Shown here one piece after another: positions 1 through 6,054 of a stretch of DNA of 26,169 nucleotides. The stretch is taken from positions 1 through 26,169 of IMG/VR virus record IMGVR_UViG_3300007640_000195; one strand, written 5' to 3'. This DNA is from a virus. How positions within the stretch are numbered: the first letter of the stretch is position 1; each line of letters opens with the position of its first letter. Below the pieces are notes generated by a model, which saw nothing but the letters and a program-made list of their open reading frames with translations, was not told the DNA's origin and did not search any database. The translations under genes were made by a program, and so were the position numbers.

Positions 1-11
1 TCGTTTCTCAT
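1..11 (-). CDS. start of a gene leaving the left edge
   Basis: Only the first codons (Met-Arg-Asn) lie in the window. The start is inferred from a near-perfect sigma-70 promoter directly upstream, in exactly the arrangement seen before the other small minus-strand genes of this cluster. The product cannot be named. Confidence 0.5.
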
Positions 12-17
12 GCCTAC

Positions 18-45
18 ATTATACGCCCACTTTCGTCCCCTGCAA
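18..45 (-). promoter_or_regulatory. sigma-70-type early promoter for the gene at 11
   Basis: On the minus strand: -35 TTGCAG (40-45), 16-nt spacer, -10 TATAAT (18-23), then 6 nt to the ATG at 11-9. The predicted +1 falls at or next to the ATG, so a leaderless or nearly leaderless transcript is expected. Confidence 0.7.
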
Positions 46-87
46 TAATAAAATCCAAAAACCGAGGTACATCTTTACAAGGCAGGA

Positions 88-128
88 GGGTTGTAACCCG
101 CCGCCGGAGCCCTGCCATTTTGGCAGGG
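88..128. other. intergenic hairpin pair (first copy)
   Basis: Two short inverted repeats follow the end of the minus-strand gene at 138-350: GGGTTGTAACCC (88-99) and CCTGCCA-TTT-TGGCAGG (111-127, extendable by one pair). There is no clear T-run, so this is not a classical intrinsic terminator. The second hairpin recurs in near-identical form, in the opposite orientation, at 1272-1286 after another gene end. The function is unknown; RNA 3'-end processing, attenuation or a recombination scar are possible. Confidence 0.5.
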
Positions 129-137
129 GCTAGAGGC

Positions 138-350
138 TTAGTCGAGATCACACCAAGCGTTTTCTGCCATCTTATACGCACAGTCATCATCATGACCGTT
201 TTCTTCGCCGCAATAGGCACACTCCCAAATCATCACATCGAAGCTCATAACTCGGGAGGAGATAGGAGCACCAGCGTAGAAGATAGCCCTCAGAGCAGCA
301 GCCACTTCGGGGAACATTTCCTCCAGCAGTTCTTTCTTGGACTTATCCAT
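138..350 (-). CDS. small cysteine-rich hypothetical protein (70 aa)
   Basis: I do not recognise this family. The N-terminal half is charged and helical (starts MDKSKKELLEEMF). The C-terminal half carries C-A-Y-C, then a His/Asp stretch and two more Cys, which could bind a metal. The start at 350 is chosen over an upstream in-frame ATG because AAGGAG sits 7 nt before it. The ribosome-binding site overlaps the 3' end of the gene at 355-501, so the two are probably one transcript driven by the promoter at 509-536. It is the only gene in the early cluster with an obvious Shine-Dalgarno, which fits its position as a second cistron. Confidence 0.7.
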   Translation of the reverse strand: MDKSKKELLEEMFPEVAAALRAIFYAGAPISSRVMSFDVMIWECAYCGEENGHDDDCAYKMAENAWCDLD

Positions 351-354
351 TTCT

Positions 355-501
355 TTACTCCTTCTCAATGACGATCTCCTCGGTCTCGATGATAGGGATC
401 ACACGGTCAGGATCACCGCAGAACTCGATGGCTTCTGCTTCGGTGTCGAACTTGACGAGGTTGAACTCGCTATCCCAAGCGGCGTAGGCGATGATCTTCA
501 T
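355..501 (-). CDS. hypothetical early protein (48 aa)
   Basis: The 48-codon frame starts MKIIAYAAWDSEF and ends in Glu-rich residues (IVIEKE). It is acidic, with alternating beta-like and helical stretches, and matches no family I can name. Support for it as a gene is the sigma-70 promoter whose -10 box lies 7 nt from the ATG, and the tight coupling to the next gene, whose ribosome-binding site lies in its last codons. Such short proteins near strong host-type promoters are typical phage host-takeover genes. That role is an inference. Confidence 0.65.
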   Translation of the reverse strand: MKIIAYAAWDSEFNLVKFDTEAEAIEFCGDPDRVIPIIETEEIVIEKE

Positions 502-508
502 GGGTTCT

Positions 509-536
509 ATTATACAGCTTTCTTGGAGGATTGCAA
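509..536 (-). promoter_or_regulatory. sigma-70-type early promoter for the gene at 501
   Basis: On the minus strand: TTGCAA (531-536), 16-nt spacer, TATAAT (509-514), 7 nt to the ATG. Same architecture as the five other promoters in the cluster, with +1 expected at the start codon. Confidence 0.75.
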
Positions 537-569
537 GTGCTTTTTTATCGGCATTCTATGGGCTAGGCT

Positions 570-728
570 TTACACGATATCCGGGATATTTCCGAGGACA
601 TCAGCGACCACCAAGAACACCCTAGCTACGGCGAGACACACGCAGGACAAGGCTTCCGAGAACACCAGGAGGCTAAGAGCGATGAAGCCATTTTTCCAGG
701 AGAGGTGCTTCTTGAGGTTCTTGTTCAT
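570..728 (-). CDS. small membrane protein (52 aa)
   Basis: The 52-aa product has a basic N-terminus (MNKNLKKHLSWKNG) followed by a long hydrophobic stretch at about residues 15-45, containing two adjacent Cys-type positions (C29, C31) and few charges. This would make one long or two short membrane helices. No family is recognised; candidates are a small host-inhibiting membrane peptide or a superinfection-exclusion protein. Its own consensus promoter, with the -10 box 6 nt from the ATG, supports the start. The upstream gene at 770-928 ends only 8 bp before the -35 box. Confidence 0.65.
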   Translation of the reverse strand: MNKNLKKHLSWKNGFIALSLLVFSEALSCVCLAVARVFLVVADVLGNIPDIV

Positions 729-734
729 GCTACT

Positions 735-762
735 ATTGTACCGTATCTTTGAGGGATTGCAA
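735..762 (-). promoter_or_regulatory. sigma-70-type early promoter for the gene at 728
   Basis: On the minus strand: TTGCAA (757-762), 16-nt spacer, TACAAT (735-740), 6 nt to the ATG. Confidence 0.75.
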
Positions 763-769
763 GTCTTTT

Positions 770-928
770 TTAGCGAATAGCGTAGAACTTTCGCAGGATG
801 TTACGACCGAAGGAAGTACGGTCCTTTTCGATAAAGGCTTCGCATTCATCCCAAGTGCCAGTAAACAGTGCTTCGGGAGCATCGATATCGATCATGCAGT
901 AGACGGTGAATGCTTTGTTTTCTTTCAT
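770..928 (-). CDS. hypothetical early protein (52 aa)
   Basis: The frame starts MKENKAFTVYCMIDIDAPE and ends RKFYAIR. The mixed beta/alpha pattern resembles a small single-domain fold, but no family can be named. In-frame upstream codons exist, but the ATG at 928 is chosen because it sits exactly 6 nt from a perfect TATAAT box, as in its neighbours. A role in early host takeover is inferred from position and promoter only. Confidence 0.7.
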   Translation of the reverse strand: MKENKAFTVYCMIDIDAPEALFTGTWDECEAFIEKDRTSFGRNILRKFYAIR

Positions 929-934
929 GCTTCT

Positions 935-962
935 ATTATACACTCTTCTCGGCATATTGCAA
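935..962 (-). promoter_or_regulatory. sigma-70-type early promoter for the gene at 928
   Basis: On the minus strand: TTGCAA (957-962), 16-nt spacer, TATAAT (935-940), then AGAAGC and ATG. This is the cleanest example of the cluster's promoter consensus. Confidence 0.8.
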
Positions 963-969
963 GTACTTT

Positions 970-1185
970 CTAGCGATTATTTGCTTCTTTCACCATACGC
1001 TTTTGCCAACGCAAAGCACCTGAGCGAGTGAAAAGCACGGTATAGTGCGGCATGGACACACCAGCGTTAGGGGTATCGGAGTAGCCGATATGGCTATCTT
1101 CGAAGAACTTGGTAGGGTTGTGTTCGATAGTCCAAGTGACGCCATGCTTATCGGTCATGGTCTTCGTTTCTTTCTTTTCTTTCAT
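970..1185 (-). CDS. hypothetical early protein (71 aa)
   Basis: The 71-aa product has a Lys/Glu-rich start (MKEKKETKTMTDKHG) and a central and C-terminal part with aromatic and beta-like residues, ending RMVKEANNR. No family is recognised. Longer in-frame extensions upstream run through the promoter and are rejected; the ATG at 1185 lies 6 nt from TATAAT. The gene ends 8 bp before the -35 box of the next gene, so each gene in this array keeps a private promoter. Confidence 0.7.
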   Translation of the reverse strand: MKEKKETKTMTDKHGVTWTIEHNPTKFFEDSHIGYSDTPNAGVSMPHYTVLFTRSGALRWQKRMVKEANNR

Positions 1186-1191
1186 GCTAAC

Positions 1192-1219
1192 ATTATACCA
1201 TACTTTCCGTAGAATGCAA
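1192..1219 (-). promoter_or_regulatory. sigma-70-type early promoter for the gene at 1185
   Basis: On the minus strand: TTGCAT (1214-1219), 16-nt spacer, TATAAT (1192-1197), 6 nt to the ATG. Confidence 0.75.
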
Positions 1220-1271
1220 GTCTTTTCTAGGGAATATTTCAAATAGTCGTAAGTTCTTTTTCCCCTATACC

Positions 1272-1326
1272 CTGCCAAAATGGCAGCCGAGGGGCGGGGG
1301 CTCCCTAGCCCTAACCCCGTAAGGGG
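1272..1326. other. intergenic hairpin pair (second copy)
   Basis: CTGCCA-AAA-TGGCAG (1272-1286) and CCCC-GTAA-GGGG (1315-1326) flank a very G-rich segment downstream of the minus-strand gene at 1341-1592. The first hairpin repeats the one at 111-127 in the opposite orientation. No T-run follows on either strand, so a simple intrinsic terminator is not supported. Confidence 0.5.
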
Positions 1327-1340
1327 AAAGGACTTAGGAG

Positions 1341-1592
1341 TTACCAGGAACCTTGATGCTCGGTGACTTCGTCGCTAGGATTTCTGGGGGCTGAACCTAC
1401 CCACTCTGCACCGTCGTAGCAAACAGGGAAGAGAACCCTAGTCTTGGTCCAAGCCGTAAATGGCGTCCCTTGCGGGAGCCCGTAACCCCTGTCAAACTCC
1501 CTATTCATTTCCTCCTCCGACAAAGTGCAAGCGACCACAGGCTCGCCCTGAGCGGCGGATTCGATGAGGTCTTTCCAGGTTGTTTTTTCCAT
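1341..1592 (-). CDS. hypothetical early protein (83 aa)
   Basis: The product begins MEKTTWKDLIESAAQGEPV and is acidic in its first half. Its middle contains a 'FTAWTKTRVLFPV' beta-like stretch, and the C-terminus is polar. No family is recognised. The ATG at 1592 is supported by a promoter with a perfect TTGACA -35 box and a -10 box 6 nt upstream. That promoter lies inside the end of the neighbouring lysozyme-like gene. Confidence 0.75.
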   Translation of the reverse strand: MEKTTWKDLIESAAQGEPVVACTLSEEEMNREFDRGYGLPQGTPFTAWTKTRVLFPVCYDGAEWVGSAPRNPSDEVTEHQGSW

Positions 1593-1598
1593 GCTTCT

Positions 1599-1627
1599 AT
1601 TCTACAGCTTACCACCGAACTTGTCAA
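1599..1627 (-). promoter_or_regulatory. sigma-70-type early promoter inside the upstream gene
   Basis: On the minus strand: TTGACA (1622-1627), 17-nt spacer, TAGAAT (1599-1604), 6 nt to the ATG at 1592. The stop codon of the 1602-2039 gene lies inside the -10 box, and the -35 box is coding sequence. Confidence 0.7.
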
Positions 1628-2039
1628 CATAAAAGCGGACATTTTTATACCAATGAACATTCAGGTTATTGGGGTCATTGTCCACACCCACGGGAGCATA
1701 TTTGGAGGCGAGGAAGGAAAGGAAATCCCCCTTCTTACCCGCTGCAACCCAGCGGTCATAGTTCTTCTGAACAGTTGCGGCACACCAACCCGCCTGACCT
1801 CTATAAGTGTCCGGGCAGCGAGGATGCAGCACCCCGAACTCCCGCCCCTTTCTACCGTTCTCGGCGTATCGAATAGCAGCCACGATAGGAGCCAGCAAGG
1901 GACGGCATCCTGGGCGAATGTTTACCTCTACGGCATCCCTGAAATCAGCAGCAGCAGCCTGTCCGTCCTTCTTGAGAATGGCATTCTGTCCCGGCACTTG
2001 CAGGAGGCAGAGGGTGAGGATCTGAGCGATGGTCAGCAT
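1602..2039 (-). CDS. secreted lysozyme-like / transglycosylase-like protein
   Basis: The 145-aa product starts with a hydrophobic, signal-peptide-like segment (about residues 1-20). A compact domain follows in which 'AIRYAENGRKGREFGVL' resembles the catalytic-Glu region of lysozyme/transglycosylase folds (Ile-x-x-x-Glu-x-Gly then a Gly-rich beta turn). The C-terminal 'NDPNNLNVHWYKNV' is a pattern I associate with phage and bacterial muralytic-type proteins. It could serve in lysis as a signal-arrest or exported endolysin, or in DNA entry. The exact family is not certain. Unlike its left-hand neighbours it lacks the consensus early promoter, and no strong Shine-Dalgarno is visible. Confidence 0.5.
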   Translation of the reverse strand: MLTIAQILTLCLLQVPGQNAILKKDGQAAAADFRDAVEVNIRPGCRPLLAPIVAAIRYAENGRKGREFGVLHPRCPDTYRGQAGWCAATVQKNYDRWVAAGKKGDFLSFLASKYAPVGVDNDPNNLNVHWYKNVRFYVDKFGGKL

Positions 2040-2073
2040 ACTACTATATCGGCAGGGAGTGTTTCGGGCTGAA

Positions 2074-2121
2074 CTAAAAAGCCCCCGGAAAATATCGCGA
2101 AAAGAACAACATGGGGGGCTT
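2074..2121 (-). terminator. leftward terminator-like hairpin
   Basis: Stem AAGCCCCC (2079-2086 on plus) pairs with GGGGGCTT (2114-2121). Read on the minus strand it ends in a run of five T. The loop is long (about 27 nt), which weakens the call. Its position suggests it stops leftward late transcription before the early cluster. Confidence 0.5.
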
Positions 2122-2160
2122 GTAAGGGGCGCAACTTACACTCCTATCTTAAAATCAGCC

Positions 2161-2270
2161 TAAACTAAATTCAAAAAAAATTTCCACCCAAACTCCAAAC
2201 CAAATTTCCACTCAAGTTCAAACCCGGCTCCAACCCCCGTTTTCAAAAAAAATTCCAAAAAATTTTTACT
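2161..2270. repeat. G-poor, A/C-rich intergenic stretch with direct repeats
   Basis: The plus strand has only about four G in 110 bases. Two imperfect 22-23-bp direct repeats are visible (around 2179-2202 and 2202-2224, core AAATTTCCACYCAA). A-tracts of eight A in a TTC-context occur at about 2173 and 2245. No gene is present. It separates the early cluster from the late-type genes. An origin, a DNA-bending or unwinding region, or an untranslated regulatory region are all possible. Confidence 0.55.
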
Positions 2271-2279
2271 CTTCCGGTA

Positions 2280-2287
2280 TATAAATT
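2280..2287 (+). promoter_or_regulatory. late-promoter-like octamer
   Basis: TATAAATT ends 3 nt before the ATG at 2291. It differs by one base from the T4 late promoter consensus TATAAATA. The tight spacing resembles that at 17663 and 14354. Confidence 0.5.
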
Positions 2288-2290
2288 AGC

Positions 2291-2554
2291 ATGAAAAACT
2301 TATACACACTGCTTACGGAGAAGATGAACAAATACGACGAAGAACGTAAAAGTTCTACAAAGCCCGAAGGACTACATCACCCAAGTGTTAGCCCAGAACA
2401 GAGGGCAAAGAGAATACGGGGTGCTGAAGAAATGCGTATGATTGGAAGAAAAAACGATGTAGATTTTCTAAAAAGTGTGAGAAGGCATAAAGGCAAAAAA
2501 GGAGTAAAAAGCGCAATCAAAGCTAGTTTAAGTAAAGTTTCAAGCAGAACATAA
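2291..2554 (+). CDS. small basic protein with NLYTL-TE N-terminus (87 aa)
   Basis: The product is Lys/Arg-rich and begins MKNLYTLLTEKM. This start is almost shared with the unrelated basic protein at 4288-4602 (MDNLYTLITERK). The rest is hydrophilic and helical, ending in a basic tail (HKGKKGVKSAIKASLSK). No enzymatic motif is seen. A virion-internal DNA-binding protein carrying a capsid-targeting tag, like the 10-residue tags of T4 internal proteins, is an attractive inference but unproven. A late-promoter-like octamer precedes it and a strong terminator follows at 2572. Confidence 0.7.
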   Translation: MKNLYTLLTEKMNKYDEERKSSTKPEGLHHPSVSPEQRAKRIRGAEEMRMIGRKNDVDFLKSVRRHKGKKGVKSAIKASLSKVSSRT

Positions 2555-2571
2555 ATGAGATACCTAAACAG

Positions 2572-3189
<618 letters not shown>

Positions 3190-3192
3190 ATC

Positions 3193-3200
3193 TTATCTAG
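3193..3200 (-). promoter_or_regulatory. late-promoter-like octamer before 3189
   Basis: CTAGATAA on the minus strand, followed by GAT and the ATG. One mismatch from the CTAAATAA motif upstream of the GH10 gene. Confidence 0.4.
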
Positions 3201-3201
3201 G

Positions 3202-4275
3202 TTACCAAGCTTCGTAGCCGTGTCCAAGTTCTTTGACCTTTTTACACCAAGGCTTGCGTTCTTGGTTAGGTCCGAACATTAGCGGTGCTTCTTCTGGAAA
3301 TTCCGTTTCATTCTTAGCGTAAAGCCAGGATTCAGCGTCATCCAAACCCCAGGTCCAGATTTCTTTAACTCCTTCTGCTTTTGCTGCTCGGTAAATTCTC
3401 CCAGCTAGTTCTGCTTGCTTTTGGAGTTTTTCTGCCTGAGTCATACCTGTCAAACCTGCAATGGAAATATCTAGTTCTGTAATTAGAACTTCTACTCCTG
3501 TACTTTTCAGAGCTTTAAATGCATCGCGGAGCGCGCTTTCTTTTACGTCTTCTTCAGCACGGATGTGAGCTTGGCATCCAATAAAATCAATCGGATAGCC
3601 GTTTTCTTTAAGCCACTTGATAGCTTCTACGTAGTTATTAACTTTTACTTGGTAGCGTTGGTAATCCTCGATGTTGTAGTCGTTGATACCAACCTTAGCT
3701 TGTGGGTCCATCGTCTTTGCTTGACGAAGGTTGATTCCGATCTCTTCCCAAGTGATGTCTTCAACACCTGGGAAAGTCTTTAGAGCCTTGCCTTTGGGTT
3801 CTAGAGGCTCATTCCAGACTTGAATGTAGTCAAACCTACCACGGAAGTGACCGACTACTTTAGAGATGTGCTTTGTGTTTGCTTTGATACGAGCAGTCCG
3901 ATCAGTAATCGGATAGCCACGTTTGACAGGGAAGAATGACGGTTTAGCCCACAACAGCGTGTGAAGCATAGTCCGTTTTCCATTGGCCTCAGCAAACTTC
4001 AGCATTTGCTCTGCTTTGGAAAAGTCGTAGTCTTCGTAGCCACTTTTGGTTTTATCCAAAAGGTTCATCCACTTCATTGCGTTACCGTCTAGGTAACCGT
4101 CGAACTTAGTCTTCAGTAGTGACCTACGAGCTTCACTATTCTGAAGGGATTCTACATGGAGCATTGCCCCAAGAAAAACCTGTTTCTCTTTCTTTGGAGT
4201 GGACTCACGCTTTTTCCATAAGCGCATTAGAAGATCAAAGTATGTAAGAGGGTTTAACGCTCTGATAAGTGACAT
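3202..4275 (-). CDS. GH10 family endo-beta-1,4-xylanase-like glycoside hydrolase
   Basis: This is a complete (beta/alpha)8 GH10 catalytic domain of 357 aa. Motifs appear in the right order: 'NAMKW' (65-69), 'HTLLW' (105-109), acid/base Glu156 in 'VWNEP', His237 in 'CQAHI', nucleophile Glu267 in 'ITELDI', and 'WTWGLDDAESW' (307-317). GH10 enzymes are retaining hydrolases that cut beta-1,4-xylan and some related glycans. No signal peptide or binding module is seen; residues 1-30 are a basic leader of unknown role. Every catalytic landmark is kept, so the enzyme should be active. A late-type octamer precedes it, which favours a virion-associated or lysis-time role over early metabolism. The true substrate may be a host capsule rather than plant xylan. 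Confidence 0.9.
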   Translation of the reverse strand: MSLIRALNPLTYFDLLMRLWKKRESTPKKEKQVFLGAMLHVESLQNSEARRSLLKTKFDGYLDGNAMKWMNLLDKTKSGYEDYDFSKAEQMLKFAEANGKRTMLHTLLWAKPSFFPVKRGYPITDRTARIKANTKHISKVVGHFRGRFDYIQVWNEPLEPKGKALKTFPGVEDITWEEIGINLRQAKTMDPQAKVGINDYNIEDYQRYQVKVNNYVEAIKWLKENGYPIDFIGCQAHIRAEEDVKESALRDAFKALKSTGVEVLITELDISIAGLTGMTQAEKLQKQAELAGRIYRAAKAEGVKEIWTWGLDDAESWLYAKNETEFPEEAPLMFGPNQERKPWCKKVKELGHGYEAW

Positions 4276-4278
4276 ACT

Positions 4279-4286
4279 TTATTTAG
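4279..4286 (-). promoter_or_regulatory. late-promoter-like octamer before GH10
   Basis: CTAAATAA on the minus strand, then AGT and the ATG at 4275. This resembles the CTAAATA-type late motif reported for T4-like cyanophages and the T4 consensus TATAAATA. Confidence 0.55.
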
Positions 4287-4287
4287 A

Positions 4288-4602
4288 CTAGCAGTTCCAT
4301 TTACGCAGACTCTTATTTATTCTTGAATCGGGGTCACGCGCCGTTTTCGCGCTAGTTAATCTCTTCTTCATACCCTTCATTCTAGAGCAGAAGGACTTTC
4401 TTCTTTTAGCTGCCTTTGAACCTTTCTTCAACTTGGAAGGCTTTGTAGTAACGGCGGTCTTGAGCTTGGAGCCAGGGTTCGCTCGTCTATAAGCATCTAC
4501 ACCTTTCTTGGTAAGTCCACCTTCACGGGACTTGTGAACGCCCATTTTCATCTTGGGCATTACGCCTTTACGTTCGGTAATAAGTGTGTAGAGATTATCC
4601 AT
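4288..4602 (-). CDS. DUF6321-like basic protein (104 aa)
   Basis: This very Lys/Arg-rich protein contains 'REGGLTKKGVDAYRRANPG', 'KLKTAVTTKPSKLKKGSKA', 'RRKSFCSRMKGMKKR' and 'ARDPDSRINKSLRKWNC'. I recall this set as DUF6321, a family of unknown function in phages and large viruses; the assignment is from memory. The N-terminal MDNLYTLITE is nearly identical to that of 2291-2554. 'RMKGMKKR' also echoes 'RMAGMKKR' in 6301-6564. It is probably a nucleic-acid-binding virion or packaging-associated protein, by inference. It lies directly upstream of GH10. Confidence 0.7.
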   Translation of the reverse strand: MDNLYTLITERKGVMPKMKMGVHKSREGGLTKKGVDAYRRANPGSKLKTAVTTKPSKLKKGSKAAKRRKSFCSRMKGMKKRLTSAKTARDPDSRINKSLRKWNC

Positions 4603-4647
4603 AAAAGTTTCTCTTTTTGTCGTTGTATAAAATAATGAGTAAGCCGA

Positions 4648-4941
4648 TTAGGAGGAAGGAGGCTGCGATGAACCCCGGAACCAACTCTCGATCCTGTTGT
4701 AGAACGCTACCAACATCGCTGCTACCGCCATCCTCACTGACCTGAACATCAGAGAGGCTATGATCCCCGTAATAATCAGAGTCTCCACCAGACCAGACAG
4801 AGCGTTCACCGCTTCCGGCAAAGCTTCTACTAGCGTCTGAGTGGTGGTGGTCTCCTGCTTTCCCACGTCACTTCCTCCAGAACTAAACGGGATCAGTGAG
4901 CATGAAGCAAGCAGCAATACGGGTATTAATAAAAATCTCAT
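4648..4941 (-). CDS. small lipoprotein with a second membrane segment (97 aa)
   Basis: Residues 1-14 form a lipoprotein signal (MRFLLIPVLLLASC) with lipobox L-A-S-C, so Cys14 should be lipidated. A Ser/Thr-rich linker follows, then hydrophobic stretches at about 50-82 and a short Pro/Ser tail. One lipid anchor plus one transmembrane segment is the layout of unimolecular spanins, though this protein is short for one. A lysis accessory or superinfection-exclusion protein is also possible. AAGGAG is placed just before the ATG. The start overlaps the stop of the upstream gene by 4 bp (ATGA), so the two are translationally coupled. Confidence 0.65.
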   Translation of the reverse strand: MRFLLIPVLLLASCSLIPFSSGGSDVGKQETTTTQTLVEALPEAVNALSGLVETLIITGIIASLMFRSVRMAVAAMLVAFYNRIESWFRGSSQPPSS

Positions 4942-5450
4942 CTTCTCCTTCTGAGGGCTGCTGGCATTTGTGGTTTACCAGTTCTCTTACGGTATTTTTC
5001 TTCGTCGTTTAAAGCGAGGTTCATAAGCTTTTTCTCTTTCTCTTTTTGAGTCTCTTTTTGAGCCCTATTCTTTGCAGGAGTAGCATTCTGAGGAACCCTA
5101 GTAAGATTGGAAGGTTTCTTCTTTGCTCCCCTGACCTTTTTGGGTTGCCTGGAACTCTGTCCGTAACCTCTCGCAAAGCTATGCTTGTTGACTGCTGTGT
5201 CTAGTTCGCTTCCCATTTCATTCGGCATAACCCGATTAAAGGTAGCCTGTGCTCTTCTGTTTGAGTCGGCTTTCTTGTAATCCTCTTTTGCGCTTTCGTT
5301 TACCTTCTCCTTCTTCTTTCCTCCTGGCTTTACCTTTCCACTGCAAACAGCGGAGGCATACATATTCGCATAGGCAGAAGGGTATACTGAAAACTTTCTT
5401 TTAGCAGCAGCCTTACCCTTAGGACAAAGTTTCTTTTCGATTAGTCTCAT
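4938..5450 (-). CDS. basic protein with CPKGKAAAKRKF motif (170 aa)
   Basis: The N-terminal domain 'LCPKGKAAAKRKFSVYPSAY' followed by 'ANMYASAVCSGK' is a conserved small module I have seen in phage and large-virus proteins of unknown function. It has two Cys and many Lys/Arg. The remaining 120 residues are low-complexity, Lys/Glu/Gln-rich and probably disordered, ending PAALRRRR. A DNA-binding virion protein is a reasonable inference. It overlaps its neighbours by 4 bp on each side, forming a tight operon 5734-4648. Confidence 0.7.
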   Translation of the reverse strand: MRLIEKKLCPKGKAAAKRKFSVYPSAYANMYASAVCSGKVKPGGKKKEKVNESAKEDYKKADSNRRAQATFNRVMPNEMGSELDTAVNKHSFARGYGQSSRQPKKVRGAKKKPSNLTRVPQNATPAKNRAQKETQKEKEKKLMNLALNDEEKYRKRTGKPQMPAALRRRR

Positions 5451-5734
5451 TTCTTTTTACCTCTCTTTGAGAAGGTGGCTACCATGGTAGGTTTGCCGCC
5501 TGGATTACCTGCGGCTCTCTTTCTTTTTACGGCTGATCTTCTTTGTCCTTTGGACATGGATCTAGCCTTTGCCGATGGGACACACTTGGGATAGCCTTTA
5601 CGCTTTTCTCCCTTGGATCTACCACATGGCTTGAAGCCCCCTTTTCCATCAGGGGCTCCTATATCAACCCATTTCTCAGATACCCACTTTCTGAGGTCTT
5701 CAGAAAGGTGTACCTTGATTACATTACGAGCCAT
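5447..5734 (-). CDS. DUF5872-like basic protein (95 aa)
   Basis: The sequence carries 'WVSEKWVDIGAPDGKGGFKP' followed by 'CGRSKGEKRKGYPKCVP' and 'SAVKRKRAAGNPGGKPTMV'. I recall this pattern as the DUF5872 family, found in phages and large DNA viruses with unknown function; the family number is from memory. It is strongly basic with two conserved Cys. It heads a three-gene overlapping operon with the genes at 4938 and 4648, and a CATAAATAA motif lies just before its ATG. Like its neighbours it may be a DNA-associated virion component. Confidence 0.75.
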   Translation of the reverse strand: MARNVIKVHLSEDLRKWVSEKWVDIGAPDGKGGFKPCGRSKGEKRKGYPKCVPSAKARSMSKGQRRSAVKRKRAAGNPGGKPTMVATFSKRGKKK

Positions 5735-5737
5735 ACC

Positions 5738-5746
5738 TTATTTATG
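5738..5746 (-). promoter_or_regulatory. late-promoter-like motif before 5734
   Basis: CATAAATAA on the minus strand, then GGT and ATG; seven of eight bases match the T4 late consensus TATAAATA. It would drive the operon 5734-4648. Confidence 0.55.
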
Positions 5747-5751
5747 GCTTG

Positions 5752-6054
5752 TTACTTATTTTTACGTCTTTTTATCTCGTCTTGTAGGTAAAAAACTGCT
5801 TTCTCTAGATCTTGGATGGCATCTTCTTTTAGATCTGCTCTCCAGACATACTTGATGACATTTCCTAGGTTGAAGTTCATGTGACGAATGATGTCCAAGC
5901 ACTCAACTCCAGACGGATGTTCATTGTAGTGCGATGGGTGTTCTACCGCGCTACTTTTTAGCCTATCTCTGGCTACTTTGTACTCCTCATAAGTCTCGTA
6001 TCTTTTTCCGTGGAAATAGATCGGTCCAGCAATAGTTGGGGGTACATCATCCAT
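5752..6054 (-). CDS. DUF3310 family protein (100 aa)
   Basis: Residues about 37-95 give the DUF3310 signature: 'EHPSHYNEHPSGVECLDII', then 'NLGNVIKYVWRADLKED' and 'DLEKAVFYLQDEI'. DUF3310 is common in phages, often fused to or next to nucleotide-metabolism functions; T7 gp1.7, a nucleotide kinase, carries a related domain. The N-terminal 35 residues are an extra segment. A nucleotide-related role is possible but unproven here. The start overlaps the upstream gene by 8 bp, and GGAT lies just upstream of the ATG as a weak ribosome-binding site. Confidence 0.85.
   Translation of the reverse strand: MDDVPPTIAGPIYFHGKRYETYEEYKVARDRLKSSAVEHPSHYNEHPSGVECLDIIRHMNFNLGNVIKYVWRADLKEDAIQDLEKAVFYLQDEIKRRKNK

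Noticed and set aside
337-780. 147-codon plus-strand frame in the early cluster
   Set aside because: It runs across two sigma-70 promoters and three minus-strand genes and has no start signal.
1470-2072. 200-codon plus-strand open frame opposite the lysozyme-like gene
   Set aside because: It is antisense to two better-supported genes with promoter and domain evidence, and its composition is not protein-like.
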